A stretch of DNA of 64,000 nt, taken from contig NZ_AUEZ01000017.1 of NCBI RefSeq assembly GCF_000426245.1, forward strand, positions 1 through 64,000, written 5' to 3'. Position numbers and translations under genes: made by a program. The notes below the pieces were generated by a model. The model ran no database searches. It had not been told where the DNA came from and saw only the letters and a list, made by a program, of their open reading frames with translations. Of this stretch, positions 42,450 through 49,592 are shown piece by piece; positions within the stretch are counted from its first letter, which is position 1; every line of letters begins with the position of its first letter. This DNA comes from Bradyrhizobium sp. Ai1a-2. GTDB taxonomy: Bacteria > Pseudomonadota > Alphaproteobacteria > Rhizobiales > Xanthobacteraceae.

Positions 42450-42478
42450 ACGGTTATCCTTGTCTCACGCCAGGTCTC

Positions 42479-43531
42479 TCACGCCAGGTCGAGTTGTTTT
42501 GTCAGCCCGTACTCGCCGGCGAGGGTGCGCAGCTTGTCCCAGGTCGCATCCTCGATCTCGATGCCGTTCTTCCGGCGCTCCTGCTCGCGCAGAAATTCGA
42601 CCTCGCCGGGATAGAATACGCCCGGACTTCCCTCCGAGGGCGGTGTCGATTTCAGGTAGTGTGCGAACTCGGCCACCTCGCGCTTGAAATCCTGCAATGG
42701 ACGGAAGGCGGCGACATTGAACACCGCCATGAAGCATCCGTCATTGTGGCGCCCGGTCGGCTCGACGCCGAATCCAAGCCCGGTGAGCAGGCCGCACAGG
42801 ACTTCCACCATTGCCGCCAGGCCGCTTCCCTTGTAGCCCTCGCTGCCGCCGAGCGGCAGCAGCGCGCCGCCCTTGCGATAATCTGTCGGATCGGTGGTGT
42901 GGCGGCCTTCGGAATCGATGATCCAGCCGGTCGGAATCCGTTCGCCGCGCGCGACCGCGAGCTGGACCTTGCCGACCGCGACCGCCGACGTTGCCATGTC
43001 CAGATAGAACGGGGCCTCGAGTTCGGACGGCACCGCGATCGAGATCGGGTTGGTGCCGAGCCGCGCCTCGCGGCCGCCGAACGGCGCGACATGTTTTGGC
43101 GAGCGGCCGGAATCGGCGGTGGCAATCCCGATCATGCCCTCGCGCATCGCCATCATGGGATAGTGCGCAAGCCGCCCGACATGGCTCTGCCGGAACACGG
43201 TGCAGGCGGCGACGTTGGCGGTCCTCGCCTTGGCTATCGTCAATTCCATCGCCTTGGCATTGACGTGGAAGCCAAAACCCCAATTGCCATCGATCACGGT
43301 CGTGGTCGGCGATTCCTGGACGATGGTCCATTTCGCGCCAGGCACGATATGGCCGGCCTTGATGCGGTCGATATAGGTCGGGACCGCGATGATCCCGTGC
43401 GAGTCATGACCGGCGAGATTAGCGTTGACGCAGCCGACCGCGACCGCCCGGGCTTCCTCCTCCGACGCGCCAGCGCCGCGCAGCAGTGCCGCACCGATGT
43501 GGGTGAGACGATCGGCGTGGACGATCGGCAT
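42479..43531 (-). CDS. Ldh-family (malate/sulfolactate/ureidoglycolate-type) dehydrogenase
   Basis: The 350-residue protein matches the non-Rossmann malate/L-lactate dehydrogenase family (Ldh_2): GHDSHGIIAVPTYIDRIKAG with the conserved active-site His, FRQSHVGRLAHYPMMAMREG, APFGGREARLGTNPISIAVP, and LPLGGSEGYKGSGLAAMVEV. These enzymes reversibly oxidise 2-hydroxy acids with NAD(P)+. It is the first gene of the three-gene unit, so its substrate is probably a 2-hydroxy acid made or used by the LLM and FAH enzymes. Confidence 0.92.
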   Translation of the reverse strand: MPIVHADRLTHIGAALLRGAGASEEEARAVAVGCVNANLAGHDSHGIIAVPTYIDRIKAGHIVPGAKWTIVQESPTTTVIDGNWGFGFHVNAKAMELTIAKARTANVAACTVFRQSHVGRLAHYPMMAMREGMIGIATADSGRSPKHVAPFGGREARLGTNPISIAVPSELEAPFYLDMATSAVAVGKVQLAVARGERIPTGWIIDSEGRHTTDPTDYRKGGALLPLGGSEGYKGSGLAAMVEVLCGLLTGLGFGVEPTGRHNDGCFMAVFNVAAFRPLQDFKREVAEFAHYLKSTPPSEGSPGVFYPGEVEFLREQERRKNGIEIEDATWDKLRTLAGEYGLTKQLDLA

Positions 43532-43876
43532 GGGATTTCCTCGGGTTCAGGCCCACATCACGCGGCGGGTCTTGCTTGTTGTCGGACGCATGGTCTCAGA
43601 GCGTTGGGCGGCGAGCAAGGCCAGAATGTCCGGTCCGCCATGACGCCGGCACGGGCTTGGCCGGCGGCGGATTTCATGGCGTGGAAATTGGTGCCAGCGC
43701 CCTGCGACGGAAGAAATCGCCAACAAGCCGGTAATTTTGTGGGGTTCTATCCGACTTTGTTCGCTCCACATTTACTTTGACTCGCAACTTATAGCTGTTC
43801 CTAACGTCCACTTAGGTCTCTGCTCCGCATAAAATCCCGTGGGGCCGGCCGAGACTGGCCGCAGGGAGTTGATCGC
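43532..43876. other. Divergent intergenic region ahead of the GGDEF-EAL gene
   Basis: These 345 bases hold no supported gene. The part near 43740-43810 is AT-richer than its surroundings and likely carries the promoters of both the Ldh operon and the GGDEF-EAL gene; no box could be fixed with confidence. Confidence 0.6.
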
Positions 43877-46800
43877 TTGGATCCGACCATCAGGGGTACC
43901 TTCGGGGCGTTGAACGCCACCAACGAAGCGATCCTGTACGCCAAATCGCCGGAGGAGCTGTACACCAAGGTGTGCGAGGCCGCGTTTTCCAGCGGCGACT
44001 TCCTGGCGACGGCGGTCTTCCTGCTGGATGCCGAGACCAGCCTGCTGCGCTTTGCGGCCGGGTTCGGCGAGGATATCGCGCGGCTGCGCGGCATAGACAT
44101 CTCGATCATTGCAAATACGCCGGAGGGCAGCGGGGTGTGCGGACAGGCGTTCCGCGACCAGAAGGCCTGTGTCAGCAACGACTATTTGAATGATCCGCAC
44201 TCGCTCGCCTGGCGGGATGGCGCCCGCAGCGGCGAGGTTGCCGCCACGGCGGCAATGCCGCTGATCTGCAACGGCCGCAGCGTCGGCGTTTTCCTCGTCA
44301 CGCGGCGCGAGGTCGGCTCGCTCGGCGCCGAGCTGGTGTCGCTGCTGGCGCGCATGGCCGCGAATGTTTCCTTTGCGCTGGACAATCTCGAGCGCGAGCG
44401 CATGCGCAAGAGCAGCGAGCGGGCGATGCGTCGCCTGAACCAGATGTTCGGCGCCATCAGCGCGACCAACGAAGCGATCCTTCGCGCCAAGACCGAGCAC
44501 GACCTCTACCAGCGCATCTGCGACGCCGCCGTCCATAGCGGCAAATCAGTTGCCGCCGTGGTCCTGCTCGCCGAGCCTGACACCCATTGGCTCGAGCCGG
44601 TCGCCGGCACCGGCGACGCGATCGACCTGATCACGCAAACCCGCTTCTCGACCGATCCCGATAGTATCTACGGCAAGGGCGTCTGCGGACAGGCGTTCCG
44701 GACGCAGCGGCCGTGCATCAACAACGACATCCCCAAGTCGGGCGGTCCGTGGCGACAGATGGGACGCGACACCGGCGTCATGGCCTGCATCGCGGTTCCG
44801 CTGACCAAGTTCGGCAAAAGTGTCGGCGTCCTGTTGTTTTTTGTCGGCAGGTCGTGGGCGAAGGATGAAGAGATCGTCGCGCTGATGGCGCGGATCGCCG
44901 AGAACGTGTCGGTGGCGCTCGACAATTTTGAACGAGCCAATGAAAAGGCCAGGGCCGAACGGCAGAAGGATCGGTTGTCGCGAATGTTCGCGGCGCTCAG
45001 CGCAACCAACGAAGCGATCATGCGAGCCAGGTCGCGAGAGGAGATGTTCGAGCTGGTGTGCCAGGCGGCCGGCAAGGGCGCCAGGTTCAACTCGACCAGC
45101 ATCTTCCTGGTCACGCCCGGCAGCGATTATCTCGAGATGGCAGCGACCGCAGGGCCGACATCAGAGAACGCCAGCAATCTCAAAGTATCGATCAACGAAG
45201 CCGTTCCGGAGGGGCGCGGGCTTTGCGGGACGGCATTCCGTTCCAGGCAGGCCAGCATCAACAACAACTTCCTCAAGGACATCGCGGGCAGCGCGTTCCG
45301 GGACGTCATCGAACGCGAGGGTGCGCGATCGGGCGCCGCGTTTCCGTTGTTCGTCGACGGTGAGCCGGTCGGCGTGATGCTGTTCATCTCATCCGAACAC
45401 GAGACCTTTACCAGCGAGTTCGCCGAACTGCTGCAGCGTCTGGCTGACAACGTGTCGTTCGCGCTCGGCAGCTTCGAACGCGCGGACGAGAAGGCGAGGA
45501 CCGAGGAGCAGAAGGAGCGCCTGACACGCATGTTCGCGGCGCTCAGCGCCACCAACGAGGCGATCATGCGGGCGAAATCGCGGACCGAGCTGTTCCATTT
45601 GGTCTGCGAGGCCGCGGTCGTCGGCGGCAATTTCACCTCGACCGCGATCGCGCTGGAGCGGCCGGGCGACGATTACCTGGAAAACGTCGCCTCGGCCGGT
45701 CCGGACCGGGAGCGTGCGTTCAACGTGCGCCTGTCCGTCAACGCAACGCATCCTGAAGGGCGGAGTCTCACCGGCATCGCGTTCCGGACCCGGAAACCCT
45801 GCATCAGCAACGACTATCTCGCCGATTTCGGCGCTTCGAGCCCGTTCTTTCAGGTCCTGCGCGACGCCGGCACCCGCTCCGGCGCCGCATTTCCGCTCTT
45901 GAAGAACGGCAAGCCGATCGGCGCCATCATCTTCCTCTCGAGCGAGATCGGCGCCTTCAGCCCGGAGCTGATCGGGCTGTTGCGACGCCTCGCCGAGAAT
46001 GTCTCGTTCGCGCTGGAGAATTTCGATCGCGCCGACGAGAAGGCGAGGGCCGACGAGCGGATCGAATATCTCGCCTCCCATGACGGCCTGACGCGCTTGC
46101 CCAACCGGGAAACATTCAACGAATTGTTGCGTCACGCGATCGAGGTGGCCGGCCGCCACCAGCGTCAATTCGCGCTGCTGTTCATCGATCTCGACCGTTT
46201 CAAGGTCATCAACGATTCGCTTGGCCACGACGCCGGCGACCTGCTGCTCGTCAAGATCGCCGACCGGCTGCGCGCGACCTTGCGTTCGAGCGATGTCATC
46301 GCCCGGCTCGGCGGCGATGAATTCGTCGTCATCCTGGAAGAGACCGACCGCGCCGACGTCGAGACGATCGCCGAGAGCCTGTTGTCGGCGCTCAGCCAGC
46401 CGTTGCAACTGAGTGGACACGAATGCCACACCACGGCCTCGATCGGCATTGCGATGTATCCAGCCGATGGCTCCGACGCCAAGACGCTGACCAAGAACGC
46501 GGACATGGCGATGTATCTCGCCAAGGAGGACGGCAAGAATGGTTTTCGCTTCTACTCCGGGGAGATCAAGGCGCAGTCGATCGAACGGCTGACGCTGGAG
46601 AACGCCCTGCGCCGCGCGCTGGAGCGCGACCAGTTCTCGCTCTTCTACCAGCCGAAGATCGATATCGCGAGCGGCCAGATCACCGGCGTCGAAGCGCTGC
46701 TGCGCTGGACCCATCCCGATCTCGGGCAGGTCGCGCCACCCCAGTTCATCCCGCTTGCGGAGGAGATTGGGCTGATCGTGCCGATCGGGCGCTGGGTGCT

Positions 46801-47440
46801 GAAGGAGGCCTGTGCGCAGAACATGGCCTGGCAGCGCCGCGGCTTGCGGCCAGTGACGATGGCGGTCAACCTCTCGCCGCGGCAATTCGCTGACGAGCAT
46901 CTCCTGCGCGACGTCGATGAGGCGCTGCTTTCAAGCGGCATGGCGCCGGCGCTGCTGCAGCTCGAGGTCACCGAGAGCATGGTGATGCGCAACGTGTCGC
47001 GGGCGATCCGGGTGCTGGATGCGATCCAGAGCCGCGGCATCCGCCTGGCGATCGACGATTTCGGCACCGGCTATTCGTCGATGTCGCTGATGAAGCAGTT
47101 CCCGATCGACACCATCAAGATCGACCGCTCCTTCGTGCGCGACCTTGCGCGGGACAGCGAGGACCAGGCGATCGCGCAGGCCATCATCAGCATGGGCAAG
47201 GCACTCGGCATGACCGTGATCGCCGAGGGCGTGGAGACGGCCGAGCAGGAACGTTTCCTGCGCGACCATGGCTGCGACGAGATGCAGGGCTTTCGACTCA
47301 GCAAGCCGCTGCCGCCGCGGGAGCTCGCCGAGTTGTTGCGCTCCGCGCCGGCGCTTGGCTCTCCGCCGCTGCAGCCGGAGGACAATGCCGCGGACGATCA
47401 GGCTGCGTCCGATTTAGGGTGGAAACGCGCTGTCATCTGA
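43877..47440 (+). CDS. Four-GAF GGDEF-EAL cyclic-di-GMP signalling protein
   Basis: A TTG at 43877, after GGGAG, starts a 1187-residue cytoplasmic protein without membrane segments. It has four tandem GAF domains, each opening with the motif ATNEAI (residues 14, 196, 376, 558; periods of 182, 180 and 182). A diguanylate cyclase domain follows with GGDEF intact (residues 812-816), and a phosphodiesterase domain with the EAL motif (939-941, GVEALLRW) and DDFGTGYSS further on. Both catalytic sites look complete, so it may make and degrade c-di-GMP, gated by GAF ligands. It is not preceded by an obvious operon partner. Confidence 0.93.
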   Translation: MDPTIRGTFGALNATNEAILYAKSPEELYTKVCEAAFSSGDFLATAVFLLDAETSLLRFAAGFGEDIARLRGIDISIIANTPEGSGVCGQAFRDQKACVSNDYLNDPHSLAWRDGARSGEVAATAAMPLICNGRSVGVFLVTRREVGSLGAELVSLLARMAANVSFALDNLERERMRKSSERAMRRLNQMFGAISATNEAILRAKTEHDLYQRICDAAVHSGKSVAAVVLLAEPDTHWLEPVAGTGDAIDLITQTRFSTDPDSIYGKGVCGQAFRTQRPCINNDIPKSGGPWRQMGRDTGVMACIAVPLTKFGKSVGVLLFFVGRSWAKDEEIVALMARIAENVSVALDNFERANEKARAERQKDRLSRMFAALSATNEAIMRARSREEMFELVCQAAGKGARFNSTSIFLVTPGSDYLEMAATAGPTSENASNLKVSINEAVPEGRGLCGTAFRSRQASINNNFLKDIAGSAFRDVIEREGARSGAAFPLFVDGEPVGVMLFISSEHETFTSEFAELLQRLADNVSFALGSFERADEKARTEEQKERLTRMFAALSATNEAIMRAKSRTELFHLVCEAAVVGGNFTSTAIALERPGDDYLENVASAGPDRERAFNVRLSVNATHPEGRSLTGIAFRTRKPCISNDYLADFGASSPFFQVLRDAGTRSGAAFPLLKNGKPIGAIIFLSSEIGAFSPELIGLLRRLAENVSFALENFDRADEKARADERIEYLASHDGLTRLPNRETFNELLRHAIEVAGRHQRQFALLFIDLDRFKVINDSLGHDAGDLLLVKIADRLRATLRSSDVIARLGGDEFVVILEETDRADVETIAESLLSALSQPLQLSGHECHTTASIGIAMYPADGSDAKTLTKNADMAMYLAKEDGKNGFRFYSGEIKAQSIERLTLENALRRALERDQFSLFYQPKIDIASGQITGVEALLRWTHPDLGQVAPPQFIPLAEEIGLIVPIGRWVLKEACAQNMAWQRRGLRPVTMAVNLSPRQFADEHLLRDVDEALLSSGMAPALLQLEVTESMVMRNVSRAIRVLDAIQSRGIRLAIDDFGTGYSSMSLMKQFPIDTIKIDRSFVRDLARDSEDQAIAQAIISMGKALGMTVIAEGVETAEQERFLRDHGCDEMQGFRLSKPLPPRELAELLRSAPALGSPPLQPEDNAADDQAASDLGWKRAVI

Positions 47441-47755
47441 CGGCTGCACATGCAGATCGCGCACATCTGAATCGGTCGATTTCACCTTGCGCGAGAAATC
47501 ATAAGGCCACGGCAGATTAGTCTGGCCGCCAAGCGATTTGATCAGGACGGCAGCGCCTGCCGCGTAAGTCGCGCCTTTGGCAAGACGCAATCGGGTACTC
47601 CAGTCGGCCGGCAATTCCACCGCGGATTCGCGCAGTTCGAATGCCGGCCCCCACCACCAGGCCGGCGCCGGCGGCCGTTCACTTTCCGGAATGGCGCGCC
47701 AGCGTCCGTATTCGTCGACGATGCGTTCAAATTGCAGTTTCGCGGCCGGATGCAT
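47414..47755 (-). CDS. Hypothetical protein, unknown
   Basis: The 113-residue frame starts at 47755 (MHPAAKLQFERIVDEYGRWR). It is Pro/Trp-rich in the middle (PPAPAWWWGPAFELRE), and the segment LAKGATYAAGAAVLIKSLGG might be a short helix. It overlaps the 3' end of the GGDEF-EAL gene by 27 bp on the opposite strand. I do not recognise the family; the clean start with a purine-rich leader (GAGAAC) makes it a plausible gene. Confidence 0.5.
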   Translation of the reverse strand: MHPAAKLQFERIVDEYGRWRAIPESERPPAPAWWWGPAFELRESAVELPADWSTRLRLAKGATYAAGAAVLIKSLGGQTNLPWPYDFSRKVKSTDSDVRDLHVQPSDDSAFPP

Positions 47756-47822
47756 CGGGAGTTCTCTGTTCTGTTCCCGATGATAGCCGCCTTCGGAGCC
47801 GGCGCAAAGGCACCATCGCCGT

Positions 47823-48062
47823 CTATTGCCGGCCGTGCTGCCAGTGCGTGGTCACCTCGGTGCCGGTCTTGTTCAGATGCACATGCTGGTCGACATGGTC
47901 GACCCAGGACAGCGGAATGAAATGATGGTGCTGTCCATCGGGCGAGCTCTGCTTGGTCAGTTTGATCTTGTCGGTTCCTTCGAGATGATCGACCTTTCCG
48001 ACCGTCTTTCGGTCCGACGAGATCACGTCCATATGTTCCTTGATCTCTGCGGCGATTGCCAT
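47823..48062 (-). CDS. DUF2171 domain small protein
   Basis: The ATG at 48062 follows GGAGATC. The 79-residue protein has a DUF2171-like pattern: EIKEHMDVISSDRKTVGKVD, a beta-rich middle with KIKLTK, and HHHFIPLSWVDHVDQHVHLN. DUF2171 proteins resemble PRC-barrel-like small domains and often occur alone. The function is unknown. The cluster of His residues (HHHF, DHVDQHVHLN) is notable. Confidence 0.8.
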   Translation of the reverse strand: MAIAAEIKEHMDVISSDRKTVGKVDHLEGTDKIKLTKQSSPDGQHHHFIPLSWVDHVDQHVHLNKTGTEVTTHWQHGRQ

Positions 48063-48122
48063 CGTTGATCTCCGTGCAGTTGGACGGGATGAACGCGGCG
48101 GCCAGGGAAAGGTTGCTGTACG

Positions 48123-48158
48123 CGTAGGGTAGGCGCGCTGCGCTTTGCCCACCCTACG
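48123..48158. repeat. Short family A repeat
   Basis: CGTAGGGTAGGCGCGCTGCG followed by CTTTGCCCACCCTACG is a compact family A element, similar in form to the copy at 40240. It lies just downstream of the cupin gene. Confidence 0.75.
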
Positions 48159-48161
48159 AAG

Positions 48162-48626
48162 TCACTTCTCCTCCGCGGCTGTCGCCGTGGCCGGTCCTTC
48201 GCCCATGATCAGGAGCACGGCATCTTTGTCCTTGGCGCCATCCCAATGCACCTGCTTGCCGAAATGGGTGACGAAACTGCCGGCGGGCATCGCCACGGTG
48301 CCCTTGTCCGGATCGAATTTCGTTCCCGATCCCACCCACCAGGTGCCTTGCAACACCACGATGTAACGGTCGTTCGGATGGAAATGCGGGCGGCTGAAAT
48401 GGTTGCCCTTGGTCCACTTGGTGTAGACCATATAGAAGCCCGGCTTTGCGGGATCGCCGACCACCACGGCATTCTGCGCGCCGCGCGCATCCACCGGCCC
48501 CCAGGGGATCTGGTCCGGCAATTTATAGACAACGGCGGCGGGATTGAGCTCGGCGGCGGAGCCGATGCTCAGCGTGGCGGCGAGGGCCAGCGGGATTGCA
48601 AGGTAACGCCAGGCGCTGACGATCAT
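48162..48626 (-). CDS. Exported cupin-domain protein
   Basis: The 154-residue protein follows GGGAGGAAG and has a signal peptide (MIVSAWRYLAIPLALAATLS, cleavage near GSAAE). The cupin motif 1 is visible as FSRPHFHPNDRYIVVLQGTW, with H-x-H and a later Glu position replaced, and motif 2 as AMPAGSFVTHFGKQVHWDG. The metal-binding set seems close to intact (His-x-His, second His). Secreted cupins of this size are common in Bradyrhizobium and have no clear enzymatic role. The DUF1080 gene is divergent. Confidence 0.83.
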   Translation of the reverse strand: MIVSAWRYLAIPLALAATLSIGSAAELNPAAVVYKLPDQIPWGPVDARGAQNAVVVGDPAKPGFYMVYTKWTKGNHFSRPHFHPNDRYIVVLQGTWWVGSGTKFDPDKGTVAMPAGSFVTHFGKQVHWDGAKDKDAVLLIMGEGPATATAAEEK

Positions 48627-48851
48627 GACTTCCTCCCGTTTTCGAATGGACGCTTGGGCCCGTCCATCTCAGTTGTGGCCGATGCTATGCGGGGGCGCAG
48701 GCGCGCGGCAAGACGCGCGCTTGCATGCGTGGTCGGCGGATGCGCGGCTTCCCGCACAACGCAACTGCAGCATCGAAATCGATTTGCGCTCGCACGCGGC
48801 AGTGATTAGTTTGCCCGCACAAATCGAAACGACATCGGGAGGATGCTTTTC

Positions 48852-49445
48852 ATGAAACAGGTGTGGACGATTGCGGCCGGTCTTCTGATTGGCGCCGCTC
48901 TGTCCTTCAATCTCGCTTTCGCCGAGGGGGACGGCTGGATCACATTGGTCGACGGCACCAAGAAGGGCGACTGGGACGAGGTCGGCAAGGCGAACTGGAC
49001 GTTGAAGGACGGCGCACTGGTCGCCGACAAGCTCGACGGCAAGGACCTGTCCTATCTCGTCAGCAAGACTCCCTACAAGGATTTCCAGATCAAAGCCGAG
49101 TTCTGGACCGACGAGGAAGCCAACAGCGGCATCTTCATCCGCTGCGACACCAACAAGACCATCGATTCCAAGGTCTGCTACGAGGTCAATATCTTCGACA
49201 AGCGACCCGATCCGACCTACGGCACCGGCGCGATCGTCGATGTCGGCAAGGTCAACCCGATGCCCAAGGCGGCGGGCAAGTGGAACACCTATGAGATCAC
49301 GGCGCAGGGCCCGCATCTCGTTGTCGTGCTCAACGGAGAGAAGACCGTCGACGTGCAGGACAGCAAGCACGCGAGCGGCCCGATCGCGCTTCAATATGGC
49401 TCCGGCGTGGTCAAGTTCCGGAAAGTGCAGATCAAGCCGTTGTGA
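48852..49445 (+). CDS. Exported DUF1080 (3-keto-disaccharide hydrolase) protein
   Basis: The ATG at 48852 is preferred over an ATG at 48843 because GGGAGG (48837-48842) then has correct spacing. The 197-residue product has a signal peptide (MKQVWTIAAGLLIGAALSFN) and one DUF1080 domain: WITLVDGTKKGDWDEVGKAN, FQIKAEFWTDEEANSGIFIR and an ending GPIALQYGSGVVKFRKVQIK. The fold is a concanavalin-like beta-sandwich, and some members hydrolyse 3-keto-glycosides. Whether this one is an enzyme or a lectin-like binder is unclear. Confidence 0.9.
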   Translation: MKQVWTIAAGLLIGAALSFNLAFAEGDGWITLVDGTKKGDWDEVGKANWTLKDGALVADKLDGKDLSYLVSKTPYKDFQIKAEFWTDEEANSGIFIRCDTNKTIDSKVCYEVNIFDKRPDPTYGTGAIVDVGKVNPMPKAAGKWNTYEITAQGPHLVVVLNGEKTVDVQDSKHASGPIALQYGSGVVKFRKVQIKPL

Positions 49446-49452
49446 CGGTATT

Positions 49453-49581
49453 CGCCCTCCCCCTGAAAGGGGGAGGGCGGGGTGGGGTCAAGCCGCGCGC
49501 GGCCGCTCGTGGAGAGAGGTGATCCCCGCCCGCTTTGCGCTTACGCGCAAACCGACCTCCTCTTTTCAAGGGGAGGTGGGG
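49453..49581. repeat. Palindromic intergenic repeat, family D-related
   Basis: GCCCTCCCCCTGAAAGGGGG followed by AGGGC forms a perfect 10-bp stem hairpin at the left, GGGGTGGGGT follows, and the right edge reads CCTCCTCTTTTCAAGGGGAG. It resembles family D in layout but not in exact sequence. Confidence 0.75.
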
Positions 49582-49592
49582 AACGCATTCGC

